Source: Forficula auricularia
Taxonomy: Eukaryota; Arthropoda; Insecta; Dermaptera; Forficulidae
Reading direction: 5' to 3'
DNA: 64,000 nt
Assembly: GCA_024734495.1 (NCBI GenBank)
Contig: JALMQS010000818.1
Span: forward strand, 86,846-150,845
Of this stretch, positions 43,601-58,600 are shown piece after piece (the first letter of the stretch is position 1; every line of letters starts with the position of its first letter). A program made the position numbers and the translations under genes. Under the pieces are notes generated by a model. That model had not been told where the DNA came from, did not search any database, and worked only from the letters and a program-made list of their open reading frames with translations.

Positions 43601-46600
43601 TATTGTCGAAACATTCTGAAATATGAATAATATACAATATCTCGGGAGCCTATCAAGGTTAGAGGAGGAGACAAGAGGGGTGCTTGACCAGTGACTCACA
43701 ATTTTTGGAGCCTCATAATGTTAAAGCCCGAGAAGCTGTAAAATAAATCATGTTATTATTGAGTAAATATTAGATCCCAGCAAAAACAATTCTGTAAAAA
43801 AGGCTAACTTCGAGTAATAAAAAACCGTTTGCCAGAAAAAGAAGTGAGATCTAATGTGCTGCCAAGTTCAACATCACCAATTTAGTAAATGAGTCGAGAA
43901 TATACTAACTTCAATTAAAACGGATGTATTTCATTTTACACGTGCATCCATATTTATTGATTTCACATTTTTAGTTGAAATTATTTTCTTGAATCTTGGG
44001 ATTTACGCATTATGTTATTATTATTTTTGTTTCTTTAGGGCCTCCACCTCTCCCCTTTTAGTCCTCTAATCTTCCCACTTATCATGATATTGTGCTTAAT
44101 TCCTGACATACATTAAAAAGCGTAAATCCAAGTTTCAGGAAAATAATTTCCAATAAAAATTTGAAATCAATAAATATAGATGGGCATGTAAAATCAAAAA
44201 CATGCGTTTTAATTGAAGTTACTATATTCTCGACCTATTTACTATATTGATGATTGGTGAAACATTAGATCTCACTTCTTTTTCTGACAAATGATTTTTA
44301 TTACGTGAACTTTACTTTTTTTTACAGAAGTGTTTTTGCTGGGATTTCACTTCATTTTCTAAGGTAGATGTGAATTTAGCCTGCAAGCTTTAATCCTTTA
44401 TATTAAGGTAGTTCTTTCTCAAATGCAAAAATTCAAGAAATTTTTGAAACTTGGAATATAAGTCATTAAAAGCATAATACACACACTGTTAAAATTTGAA
44501 GACGATTTACCACACCAAACACGAAATAGTTGCAATTAAAAATGACATTTTAACATAGGGTAGATAAGGAAAGGGTGGGGATATGATCATTATTTTATTT
44601 TTCTTCATTGAAGGACTTTCACCATCTTGATGAAAAACTAATATTTGTTAGAATAATATATTCGGAGTAACTTAAAAAAAAATTGAAATTATTTACCACG
44701 TAGTTTTGATAAAAAACAAAAAAAAACCTATTTGGGCAATTATTTTTAGTGGAGGGGATATAAGCACAATGGCTTGGAAACAATCCGGCAAGCATGAGTG
44801 TACCCATATAGAGATTTCGTAGTGTGAGTGGACAGTCACGTTAAAAAAAATACCCTAAAATTTTAGTTCCGTTCGTATTTATTTTATTAAGGGAGATAAA
44901 TTTAAAAACCTAATTTATCGATCGGAGAATTTACCACTGCTCGAAGCCCCTTAAAACTTAGTGAATTGGATATTGTATCTAAGTTTCTGAGATTTGGCTC
45001 GTGATTCCGGCTTCTTTCCTTCTACTTTGTTCTTTTCACGATGGAGAGGCCAGCCCATAGAGGCCTTTAGGGGATGGACCTTCTGGTGTATTTCCTTCTC
45101 ACATCAATATCATTAAAAAAAAAAAAATTATAGAGTAACCAGTAATATGTTACGAGGCTAAAACTTTTTGCGTGGATTGTCGCGAAAGAACCTCCTTAAG
45201 GGCTGATGAAGGATCTACATCTTCCTTTATTAGTGCTTCAAGCTATTCCACTATGCAAAATTTTAGCATTCTAGGGTCGTTAAATTGCCACTATATCTTA
45301 ATTTAGCTTATAAATTTCATCCCTTCATTTTAGATAACAGAAGAAGTGAAAATTTTAGTTTTTGGACTTCACCCTTTATTAATGTTCCGAACTCTACCTC
45401 CACACCGAACATAATAGAAATTTATAGCTCAAATTCACCCCCTTCCTTTTAGGTCCTAAAAGAGAAAATTTCGTTTTTGCGATTTCACCGTTTATTAATT
45501 CCCTAAACTCTACCAACATACCAAGTTCTAGTATCGTTGAATTTTTACTAGATGAGAATTTAGCTTATACACATCACTACTTCATTTAAGATGCTAAGGA
45601 AAGTTGGTTTCCTCCTTTATATTTATGTGTTAAGCTCTAACAGTTTGCCAAATTTCAACTCTCTAGGCTTATTGTATTTTCACTATATGATATGGTCATT
45701 TAGCTTAAAAATTTTACCTCTTCGTTTAAGGCCCTGAAGAAGGCAAAGTTTTGGTTTTTCGATTTCACCCTTTACTAATGGTACAAACTCTACCCCATAT
45801 TGAACATTATGGAGATTTATAGCACAAAATTCACCCCTTTCATTTTAGGTCCTTAAGAAGGGAAAGTTTCTATTTTTTCCTTTATTTCTACCCCAAACTC
45901 TACCACAATGCCAAATTTCAGCATTCTATGATCAGCGGAAGTAGATACTCTAGAATTTTGATGAATCAGTGAGTGAGTGACTAAAAAGCCTAATATCTTT
46001 GGCTTCTTCTAATTTGGACCTTATAAGCAATGGAAAAATGAAATTTCGTAATTTAGTTAAATTTAAGGGCTAGTAGGGAGGAAAAAAAATTCAGCCATAT
46101 ACAGGTTTTCAGTGTGAAGTTACAGAGGGGTCAAAATGGCTCGAGTTGCTTCCTGTTAAGGGTTATAGTCTGGTAGTGCAGGCTCGCTTGAATCAACTGC
46201 ACCACTGTTCCCCCAGATAACATTATTTTTTACTTTTTTTTTTTTTTTTTTATAATGATATTGATACAAGAAGAAGTTGCACCAAGAAGGTACAACCTCT
46301 GAAGTCCGTGGTGGACCCTTGTAACGTGAAGATAAGGGGAGATTTAGGGATTGGGTAGAGGTCGAGTTCCAGTCTCTAAATGTCATAGGGATAAATGAAT
46401 TGGCGAATGCGTTTGTTCGATTAGTATCTAGTTTAAGCGCGTAGGGGTGTTGAATTTTAGAAAATCGTGTATTTCGCACAAATGAAGCCTTTGGTGGGAT
46501 TATTGATTTTATTTCGTTAGAACAAAAGCCATGGTAATATCTATAAAAAAGGGAAAGGGCGGAGACAGATCTACGATGGGCTAGGGAGTCGAGAGTGTCA

Positions 46601-49600
46601 GCTAATGTAGGATCGCCTATCAGTCTGATAGCTCGCCTCTGAATTGCATCTAAGGTATTAAGAGAATACTTGGAGGCTCCTCTCCACAAATGCGAGCAAT
46701 ATTCAAGACAGGGGCGAATTTGAGCCTTGTATAATATAAGGAGTTGAGTGGGGGTGAAAAATCGTTTGGTTCGGAAAAGAAAGCCAAGTTTACATGCTGC
46801 AGCTTTTGCTACTGAGATAATATGGTCATTCCAAGAGAGGTCAGAACGTAAGGTGACACCTAACATTGATATTTTATTACGGAATTACAATGAGCTCGAA
46901 TCAAAGGAAATGTCCGGAAGGTTCCTATCTGCGGGCTAGAAATTAGGCACCATTGTGTTTTGCCAGCATTAAAGTTTACCAAGTTGTGAGATCCCATTTT
47001 TAAGCATGCTTAAATCTGAATTTATTGAGGAGGCTATGTTTGCGCGATTGTCTAGTAAGGATTGAGCGTTGTGGAGGGTGCTATCGTCAGCGTAACAATG
47101 TATTGGATTGGAGGGCAGATTTAATAGGTCATTAATATAGATAATAAAGAGCGTGGGAGAGATGACTGAGCCCTGAGGAACTCCAGCATTAGTATTAAAG
47201 GACGAGGATGATATTCCGTCAACCTCGACTTTAATAGAGCAGTTTGAGAGAAAGCTCTCAAGCAACTTGCAGAGGCTCGGGGGAAGGCCAAATGCAGGTA
47301 ATTTGGCAAGAAGATTTTTGTCTACAGTTTTATTTTAAAATTTGCTAGGCCCCAAAAATATTAGTTTATTTTACATACACACTACTTGAAACTAATATAT
47401 TCAATTATTTCTTATTTCAGCTGCTTTTTGTACTACTCATTTTAATTTTTTTATGTCTAAAGTTAATTTGAAAATCAGAGCTTCATTGATAACTATAATT
47501 TACAAAAAGATATTAACTTTACAATCGACGACAATTAATTTTTTTAGGTAATTTAATATTTTTTTTTGTTATAATTTAATATTATAAAGAAATAAATACA
47601 ATTTTTTTATTAAAAAAAATAATCAAATAATGAAGTTAACTTTGAAAATTTTGTGAAAACCCAAGACAATTTGTCAAAATTCTTCAAAATATTTATATTT
47701 ACACTCACTCTGATTTTTTTTATTTATGAATAGATCATTGTTCCCGATACGCTTCAAGTTCTATTGAACAAAATAAAGTTCATTTTGCAGATAGTAGAAT
47801 TCACTTTCTTTTGAAAATCAAGAGCATGTCTTCTACTTAATCTGAGTTGCTATGGATAATTTTAATTACAAGCAGGGCCGTGACAAGGGGTTTTGGCGCC
47901 TTAATTTTTGTAACTCAGTAAAAGTTAGTGGTTAAAATTGAAACAAAAACTGATGATATTCAAATGACTTTTAATAAAATCATAATCATTTTGAACTTGA
48001 AACGTAAAGGCGCTTAGAGCGCCTTTTTTCAACCGGCGCTTAGAGCGGTCGCTCCTTCTGCGCCGTGCCTTGCCACGGCCCTGATTACAAGGGTTATATC
48101 CCCCCCCCCCCTTGGGAATTTATTCCTACTCGAAAAAATAATATTAATAAAATTATCCATATCCTCTTAATTTTCTAAAGAAATCTAATTCTAGTACTAT
48201 CAGCAAAAAATGAACTTTTTATATTCGTTTCGGGATTAGTTCCATTGCTCTTAGAGTTTAGAAAATTTTTAAAATTTGATACCCATTTAAATTTCTATTT
48301 TAACTAAATCCTTTGGCTATTTTTAAATTTTGAATCACTTGACTCAAAATTTTTTTACACTGAAGATTATTGAGAGAACATATTTTAAGCCTGATATATG
48401 TCAGATTGTTTCGATGTACCATTCATAGAAAGGCAGAATGGCCTGGCACTTGAGTTCAATTCCTAGGGGGTGATACAACCCTTCTAACATGTAATAAAAA
48501 TTATCCATAGCAACTCGGATTAAGTAGAAGACACCCGCTTGATTTTCCATCGAATATCGATTGTTTTTTTATAAATTTTTTTAATTTTGTTTTTATTCAA
48601 TAAGGATTGAATTTATTTCTTTAAATAACTCCATCAAGAAAATTATATTATAATTCATTATTATATTTACTTTACATCCATAGTGTCGGTGAAATTATAA
48701 ATTTTATGAACAGTGACACAGAAAGAATAATAAATTCATGTTCAAGTTTTCATACTTTTTGGAGCATACCTTTTCAGGTAAATTATAAAACATACATATT
48801 AATTTTATTTTTATTCTATTTAAACTATTATTTTTCGCGTTGTTTTTCTTCTAGCTCTTTGTATCACTTTATTTATTGTACAACCAAATCGGCATTTCTT
48901 TTCTTGCTGGAGTCCTTTTTACTATCATTTTAATTCCAATAAATAAGTATATTGCTACTAAAATAGGTAATATATAACTATTTCATTATTTGTATAGACA
49001 CTGTTGATAAAGATACATTTTTAAAAGCATCTAGATACTGATAATCTTGTTTAAATGTATTTAAATACAGGCACAGACAGACATTTTTCAAAACTTCTAG
49101 ATACAGATATAGTTTTTTGCAAAATATCTAGATACAAGATATAATGTCCAGATACAAAAAATTTGAAGCTCTATAGTTGGATTATGTTTTCAAAAAAAAC
49201 TTCAATATTTTTCATTATTAACAGATTTTATTAAAAATGCTTAAATTATACAAAACTTCGAAGAAATAAATACTAAAATCAGAATATACAGGGTGATGAA
49301 TAAATAATATAGCCTATTCATTATAAATAAAATATATAGTAACATCTTGTTTGGTCCATAGTTTAGGTAAGAGAAATCCGTGTGCATGACAAACCACGCC
49401 CCATCGGCCGAAACAAATGGTTGGGTTCAATTTAAAATTACAATTTTGAAAAATTTGTATTTTTTTAAAAGTAGATACCGCTGAAAATTATATCTAGAGA
49501 ATCGAAAATGTATCTACAAGTTAATACTTAAAACAGCACTTTATATTTTTCTCTTTGAATTCCATTCAATATATCATAGCAATTTAGATTTTTTTTATTA

Positions 49601-52600
49601 TCTATTCTTAATATTTTTTCAAGGTGAATTAAGTACAAAATTAATGCAACATAAAGATTCGCGTGTTGAATTGATTACTGAGACTTTGCGTGGCATAAAG
49701 ACAATTAAATTTAATTTATGGGAAGAATACTTTATAAACAAAATAAAAAAGTAAGTCAATACAAAACTATTTTACTATTTTGAAATCTTTTTATTCTTTA
49801 ACAATGTTTCTTTATTATTATAGTAACCAGACAAAATGAATTGAAATATTTAAAAGGGAGGAAATACTTAGATGCTTTATGTGTATACTTTTGGGCCACA
49901 ACACCAATTATCATATCAATTTTCACTTTTGTAACATATGTACTTATAGGAAACGAATTATCTGCTGCTACCGTAAGTTTATTAGTAAAGTAAAAACAGT
50001 TTATCTATTTTTTCTCTAAAGAGAGTTTTTGGCTTAAACCACCTAGATTAGATATTTTTTAATTAGATCATCTTATCAGAATTCTCATCGTTTTGATGCC
50101 TAATTCTGGAATCGTTTTAAGTTTTTAATGTTCCCCAATCCACATCTTGGAATAACATCACAAGCATTTAAAAACGGCTCCAGGTGGTTTAAGCGAAAAA
50201 TACTCTCATGTTAAATCAACCACTGAGGAATCAAATCTGCTATTTATTTTTTTTACTAGGAAAATCTTATTAATTATAAAAACATTTTCTATTTAATTAC
50301 CTATATAGAAATAAGGAAGACCAGGGAAATGGTGGACTCTCAAGTTATATTTCTTGATTTCTATGTTATACTATTTTTTGATAAATCTTGACACAACTAA
50401 GGGATCAAACAAATACGAAATTCCTGTAAATATTGAAAATTTATGAAAAAATAAAAACTTCACTTTCATGCAATAATTAAAACAAATTTAACTTGGCTAT
50501 CAATAGTCCAGGTAGTAAATAGTAGGTGATAGATGGCCACTATTGCCCCAAAAATAAAAGTTATAGGATATTTAACAATATTATCAAAGACAATAATTGC
50601 AAATTAATATTTTCCATTCGTTGCTCATCCATGTGCACGAACTAGACCTTAATCAAATTTTTCAATTTTTAGCAAAAAATTTGAAGATATAATGTATTTA
50701 TGATTGAATTTTGTTAATTCGATGGCTCTAGACTTGGCTCATGGGCAGGACAGGAATATCATGAATCAGAAATTCTTCTGTAAAACTTTAATGTTTAGGT
50801 AAAGTTTTACGGCTTTCACTAGGGGCTCAAATAGATATTATTCAAAAAGTTACTTACGGTCAAATGCACAAAATATAATTCCTAGAGATGAGCTCAGTGA
50901 ATCAATAAACTATAAGCAATATAAACGATATTCTCACAACACCAAAGAAAAATATTTTACTACTATCAATTGCAAAACTAATTTTCAATTGTTAATCTTG
51001 GAATATACAATCTTTGGGGTTCCTCGGGCCGCTTTTGAAGAAAAAAATTTGTATTAGGTAGCACAAGTAGTAGTTATTGCTAAAAAAAGTATAAATGTTT
51101 AAAATATTCAATGGCTCTTTTTCCCCTGGTCTCCCTAATATTAAAAGTTATCTTAGAAATTAAATCAATTAATTTTTTCTATTCTATTTTCTTTATAAGG
51201 TATTTACTTGCATTGCATTGATGAATATGTTAATATCTCCATTAAATTCCTTCCCCTGGGTACTCAACGGACTAACAGAAGCTTGGGTGTCTCTAAAAAG
51301 AATTCAAAGATTATTAAATGTAGGTAATATTAATATTAATTAATAATTATAATTTTATTTACTTATTTATGTTAATATCCGTTTCAGGCTCCATCATTTC
51401 TTTGTTCAGATTATTATACTGAAATGTCCAATAGTTCTTTATCACTTCATATTAAAGAAGCATCTTTTTTTTGGAACTCTAATGATTCTAATATATCCAA
51501 CAATGTGCTATCGAATATTTGTTTAAATATTCCAAAGGTTATTCCAACACTTATTATTTATTCTTAAATTCTTTTTAGATATTAATTTTTTCTTTAGGGT
51601 TCATTTGTAGGCATAATCGGTCCTGTTGGTTCCGGAAAAACTTCATTACTTCATGCCCTTATTGGCGAATTAAATAAAAGAAACGGAAGTATTGAATTAG
51701 AAAATTTTGATAAAGGTATAGGTATTAATATATGTATTATTATTATATACCGGGTGGTCCAGCTAACATGGCCAAACAGTTTTATCTCAAAATCTACGGT
51801 TGCTATTAAAAAATAAGTGTTTTTTAGGGTTTCGTTTGAGAGTAAAACGGGAACCTATTAATGCCGATTTAATGTCCGTCTGCCTGCATGCCCGCCCGTC
51901 TGTCAGAGTATTTTAGCTCGTAAACTAAATAAGATACCTCTACCTAAACTTGAAATGTGAAATAAAAAATTCCATTAAAATTTTAATCAATTGATTATTT
52001 TGGAAAGTCAAATTTTTTTGGGGATCAAAAATTGAAGATAATTTATGATGGGGTGTGTGGAGGAAAAAGTTCTAAATCTAGATAGGCCAACATCTAATCA
52101 GTTTTCCGCATTGGAACTAAAAACATTTTGCCATAATAATGAACTTTCTCCAACTTTCCGTTCTTGAGTTATCGTGGGTTTTAGAATCCATACCGACACA
52201 CAGACCGAAAAACAAAATCATATTTGAATTTTTTTTTCACGTTCAGACATTTTCAAACACAATGAACATAAAAAAACATAAAATTTGAGTAAATTCAATA
52301 CTAGGCCCACTCGGCAGGCATTCCTGGAGTACCGAGTACCATATTTTCAAGTTTTTAAATAGTGATCGTAGTTTTCTACTTAACCGGCTGCTCCATATGT
52401 TAGCTGTACTACCCGATTCAGATAAAGGTAAATTTGTGTGTGCGTGTTTATTAATTAGGTACGTAATTTTATATAGGATTTGGATTTGTTTCTCAAAATC
52501 CTTGGATTCAACGGGGCACCATACGGGAAAATATTCTAATGGGAAAATTATTCGAACCTAATCGATTTCGGTAATTTTCAATTGTATTAAGTATAGAATA

Positions 52601-55600
52601 ATTTTTTTCATTATTTTTTTATCTGAATTTTTTTTAAAAATAATCAAATTTTTGTAGATGTTAACAAATAAAATAATTTCTTTCCCATATATATTTTTTT
52701 TTAATTTATTCAAATTTTTTAGTGAAACTTTGCATGTTTGTGCACTTTCGAATGAAGTATCGTCAATGCCAGGAGGTCCGCTTGCACAAATAGGAAGTTC
52801 CGGATCCACTTTGAGCGGAGGTCAGAAATCAAGGCTAGCCCTTGCACGAGCAGTGTATCATGACAAATCCATTTATATATTAGACGATGTGCTATCTGCT
52901 CTCGATGAATCAGTTGCTCAATGGGTTCTTGAACAATGTTTCCATAAATATCTTGACGGTAAAACTCGAATACTTTGCACACATCAACCAAAATATTTGC
53001 TCAAAGCAGATCACATTATAATTTTAAACGACGGAAAAATTGTATCTCAAGGTATTGTATAAAAATATTATTATTAGCAAATATAACACCTCTTAGTGAA
53101 TAATAGCATAAAAGTTTGGAAAATAATACAAATTTCCTCAAAGACATTCGAAATATCAAATGAAACCATTTTCATAGGAAAACAATTTAAATAAATACAA
53201 ATATTTTATAAAAACAATCTTCAAACGTTTATTGGAATACCAAACGTTTCCCTTTATCAATGGAATTTCAAAAAGAGAAAAGTTGTTTTATGAAATGAAT
53301 ATCTGACCAAAAACATAAATGTGAAAGGGGGGCCAAGTTCGGTACCAACGGCTTCGCCGACAAAAGAGTTAAGATCTAAACAGTTATCAAGTTCCATAGC
53401 AGTTGCTTAAATCATAGAGATAGGGATGAACAACGATCTTCAATTGATTTAAAAGAAAATTTGTTCTTTGATATTAAATTTATAACTCTGCAAGTTACAA
53501 TAGTCAATAACTTACGCTTAACGTGATGATATTTAATACAAGTTTTGCTAGTTGTTCTATTTTATACTACAAACAATTTAGTTGGATATAAAACTTGTCA
53601 AGTTATAAATTTAATATCAAAGAACGTAACAAATTTTCTTTTAAATCAATTGAAGATCGTTGTTCATCCCTATAGCTATGATTTAAGCAACTGCTATGGA
53701 ACTTAGTACCCGTTTAGATCTCAACTTTTTTGTCGGCGAAGCCGTTTGTACCGAACTTTGCCCTTTTTCACATTTATGTTTTTGTTCAGATATCATTAAT
53801 TTTTGAAAAGAATTATCCTAAAATTTATCTAAATAATTACATTTAAACATTTATATTAATAATAATTAAATATTTCTCATATAAATATCTGTTAAAAACC
53901 CGTCGGTTTTTCATAAATTTCACCCCTTCATTTCGGACCCCGAAGAAGGGAAAGTTTCGGTTTTTTAATTTCCTCCTTTATTAATGTTCCAAGCTTTACC
54001 ACTATGCCAAATTTCAGAATTCTAGCTTGATTGTATTTTCACTATATGTTAATTAAGCCTATAATCAATTTCACCCCTTCATTTTAGGTCCTGAAAAGGG
54101 AAAGTTTCGCTTTTTCGATTTTTCCCTTTAATTGTAGCCCAAACTCTACCAGTATGCCAAATTTCAGCATTCTAGGATCAGCGGAAGTACTAGGTTTTTG
54201 ATATGTCCAGTAGAGTGAGTCAGTGTTAAAAATGGCACTTTTCAGAGCTAGTTTTCAGTTATTAACTCAAGAACTATATTAGATTTATTCATGAAATATG
54301 GGATTCTAGGTGTTCTAGTGGGCCTTATTAGGCATGCAAAATTGTCAAGTGTCTAAGTCTAATAGTTTTTGAGTTATGGGGGGGGGGTCGAAAGTAGCTT
54401 GAGATGGTTCGTGTAAATATACACATGGCCGGTGCGTCGCCCGTTTTTCCGAACTTGACTGACACACTGCCGTGTGTCTAGATAAAGCAACAGTAAAAAC
54501 ATACATATTTTGAATATAGACAATGATACAAATCTTGGTGATGAAATTACCTTGAATAAAATTAAAAAATATAAATATTTAAGAAAAATTATTTTCTCTA
54601 AAAATGTAATCAACAAGACAATTTGTATCATGTCTATATTCACAATATTTATTTGCTTAGATGTTGCTTTTATATTCATGTCATAAAGCAATTTTTTTCT
54701 TTTTTTAAAATTTCATTGATAAAAGGGAGAAATTTTGTTATTCTAATAAAAGTATGAAGATTGTTTTTATAAAAGATTTGCATTTATTTATATTCTACAA
54801 ATCAATAAAATTTTTTAAAAACAATTTATTGTAAATTAAATTAGAAAAACAAGAATTTTTTTTTTATAACCAAGACTAGCATAGGCACGACTTCACATAT
54901 CCGGTGTTATGCTCTAACCAACTATGCTTGAAGTCCCCAAGCCCAAATTGATCCTCAGTGTCTATGGTATATGTACAATTGTACATAGTATTTTTTCTTC
55001 ATTTTTTAGAGTTCAGTTTAAAAAGTAAAACTATTAGTGTCACTACAATGTATATCTGGCCGTCTTCCACACAGGCGCGGATCCAGACCTCTGATTTGGG
55101 GGGGGGGGGGGATCGTCGGTATATAAGATCTACTTTTTGATCTCGGAAGTGTGTCGCGGTCGAATTGTCCAAGCGGGGTGGGGGTGGGGGTCAGAGACGC
55201 CCCCCCCACACACACATAGAACTTTATTTTATAAAAAATGTTGATCTCCAATGCTTTTGGGGGGGGGGGGCGGTCACCATGCTCCCTCCCCACCCTGGAT
55301 CCGCGCATGCTTCCACACCATTGTGGCTTGTTAACTAGAAGATACAAACTTGAAATCTATAGGGCCGGTTGCATGTCGCAAGGTAAATGCTTTTTACCAC
55401 TAACACAGTGTAGATGGTAAATGGAGGGACTGGGATGGCCAATCAGATGCCAGGAAATGTCAGTACCTGGCATCTGATTGGCCATCCCAATCTCTCATTT
55501 ACTACTACCTGTGTTAGTAGTAAAAAGCATTTACTTGCGACATACAACCGGCCTAACACAGAGTAGATGGTAAATGGGGGGATTGGGATGGCCAATCAGA

Positions 55601-58600
55601 TGCCAGGCAGTGATCAGTGCCTGGCATCTGATTGGCCATCCCAGTCCTACATTTACCATCTACCCTGTCTTAGTGGTAAAAAGCATTTACTTAGAGACAT
55701 ACAACCGGCCCTAAGTGTGCTATATTCTTTTTGCCCTAAATAAAAAATCTTATAAAATTTTAATCGGTTGAATATTTTGGGGGAGGATCGAATTTTTTGT
55801 GGGATCAATTATAAAAAAATATTTTCTTATCATAGGTGTGAGATTACCATGTAAAGATTTCTTGTACCATCTAAAGATTTCTTTAAATAGAACTAGTCTA
55901 AATTTTTTAAAATTACAAGGTGAGAGAGCCCCAAAATGCCTTGTTTAAGTGATTTTTGTACCAGCATAATTTCATTTAACTACTTAAATTAAAATTCTCA
56001 AAAAATTCTTTAAATTAGTTCATTCTCTTTTTATAAACGACAAATAAGAACCAAATCGAATGTTTTCTACATTTGATTCAATCGCGAATCAAATGTAGGG
56101 AATTTTTGTCAAATATTGAGTGAAAATAATATTTGAACTTATATACTTATACTTCAAAATAAGCGCTGTCAAAAACAATTCTCATTGATATAGCAATTAT
56201 AAAAATTATAAAAAAATTATTTCAGATCATTATTTCAAGTTAGAAATATATAAGTTCAAATATTATTTTCACTCAATATTTAACAAAAATTCCCTACATT
56301 TGATTCGCGATTGAATCAAATGAAGAAAACATTCGATTAATTTATGGCAAGCATCTAACATACAAGAGCAAGACATCCTGGATAGAGAGAATTGGCGTGT
56401 TGGATGCGGAAAACGGCGCATGCTGTAGAACAAACCGCTTTATATATATCTAACATACATGCTAATAGATAGAGCGCTCTGGACTGGGAGATTGAATTTA
56501 TAACATCTGAGATTTCAAATTCATTCTTAGTGATCCATCCGAATGTCTACCGAGCTATACGCGAAATGACGTTGGATTATAGCTAAGTGGATCACATCTT
56601 TCTCTCTTGGTCCAGACTTAAGACTCCGCAGACTCCAATAGCGTAATCCGCAGTGGTCTCGCGATAAATATATTTTTCAAATAAGCGCTTTCAAAAACAA
56701 TTCTCATTGATATAGAAATTATTCTTTGTTATATTAATTAGAAAAATTATAAAAAATTTAAATGAGAACCAATTTGATATTTTAAGTATTTTAGAAATTA
56801 GAATTATTTTTCTGCTGCCTGGCCTCTGGGCGGTCCGAAGTATTAAATTCATGGACCGGCATTCATTTCACATAAATATTAGGTACCGAACCCTCAATAG
56901 AATGCTTATAGGCACAACCCAACCCCTAAACGCGCATACAAAGTCAGCTTTTTGCAAAATAGCTAACCCAATATATATATATAAAATGTATATATATTTT
57001 AAACTTATTTATTTAGCTTTACATTAAATTATGTGATCTGAATGGTTGAACTGGAAAAAATAATAACTCATTAGAGAAAAGTACATACAAAGTAATTTTT
57101 ATTGTTTGCATTTCTAAAATTTGGCGGCATACTTCAAGAATTTCGCGGCACACAAAAGTTCCGCGGTACAGTGTTTGAGAATCACTGCTCTAGGGTGACT
57201 TTAAATTTGGTACACTTTTATATAAATATATATATAAAAAAAAAATATATATAATAACAAAATTTTGATTAATAAAGTAGTAGTGGTGATTAACATGTGA
57301 ATAAATAAAACTCAAAGAGGTTTATACAAACTCAATATGTTCGGTTATAGTCCATCATCAGGAGCCGCTTTAACCTGTAAACTCCTGATGATGGACTCAA
57401 TAATCCGAATATATTGAGTTTGTATAAACCTCTTTTGAGTTTTACTTCATTACTGTGAAAACTACACCACTTTACTTTATTGTTTTTTTTTTTTTTTTTT
57501 TTTAGTATTTCTATTTATTTATTTATTTATTTATATAAAATATCAAACATAGGACCTTAGGTCCCACCTAGTGTTTATACATAATTTAGCAATAATATTT
57601 TACAATGTTGGCAAAAGATTTCACAGATACACAAATTTTGGAGGGAAGAAGAAAAAAAGTAGAGAAAGATTAGAAGACATAAAGGAAATAAGAGTAAGGA
57701 GTATCAGTTATTGGGATCCATAAAGAACGAAGACCTGAGAGCACCAAGAGTCGGGTTTGCATGAAATTTGGATGGAAGTTCATTCCAAAGCCTTGCACCC
57801 GCCAATTTGAAGGAATGAAAGAAGTGTTTAGTTTTACAGTGCACCTGCACTAGCGTTGTCTTCCTGGTGGAGCGACCGACGACAAATAGATTTTCTAAGT
57901 AAGACGGGCAAATGAATTTTTCAGAATTTAATAGTTTATAAATAATCACACAACACCGCCAAGCGTAAAATTTAGAAAGATCTGTGTTTAAGATGAGTTT
58001 TTTATCCTGGTCCGAAAGATGGCTACGTGGTTTTAGATTTAAGACATAGCGGGTGCATGCATTCAAAGCTATTTCTAGTCTTTTGCCCGATTTACTGTCG
58101 AGGGAATTCGAAAAGATTATGTCGCAGTACTGGAAAAGGGGTGCTAATAAACTCTTGCTTAAATTGAGGCGAAGATTATATGGCGTGAGATATGAGAGTC
58201 GCTTCAGTGAGTGAAGGGCCCCATAAACACTACGGCATATATTATTGATTTGCACTTTCCAAGATAAATTGCACGAAAAAGTCAATCCTAGATTCTTAGC
58301 TGAGCAAGTGAATGGAATAGTATTGTTATTGTAGAGAATAGGAGGTAGTAAGTTAGTAGGAAGGCATTCTTTGAATAAGATAATAGCCTGCGATTTTAGA
58401 GGATTAACAGAGATTAAATTATTCATTAATATCATGTTTCACCTAAAACCTACACCACTTTCTCTAAGTAAAAAAAATTTTGATGTGTAAGTTAAATATA
58501 ATGAAAATATTCTAGGTACACCACAGGAGGTTTTACTAAAGGATAAAGAAAATCAAATTCAAGATAACGAAAATACCGATAATTTATCAGAAGAGGAATT

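Larger units (their letters stand above)
57270..57480. mobile_element. Hammerhead foldback (family C), left portion
   Basis: The arms ATAAAACTCAAAGAGGTTTATA and complement flank two opposed hammerhead-like motifs. The right end of the family (ATTAATATCATGTTTCACC) appears only at 58425-58470, after a LINE insertion. Confidence 0.75.

Noticed and set aside
49825..49830. Frameshift in ABCC10 exon 8
   Set aside because: Using the acceptor CAG at 49828-49830 instead of the upstream TAG gives an intact frame, so no lesion is needed.
51800..52000. Second ABC-related gene in intron 11
   Set aside because: The stretch is a TIR element; the words CCGTCTGCCTGC and similar are repeat sequence.
55064..55317. 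G-runs as functional G-quadruplexes or a proline-rich ORF
   Set aside because: The runs are part of a MITE family and probably suffer length errors; the open frames across them are not conserved between the two copies.
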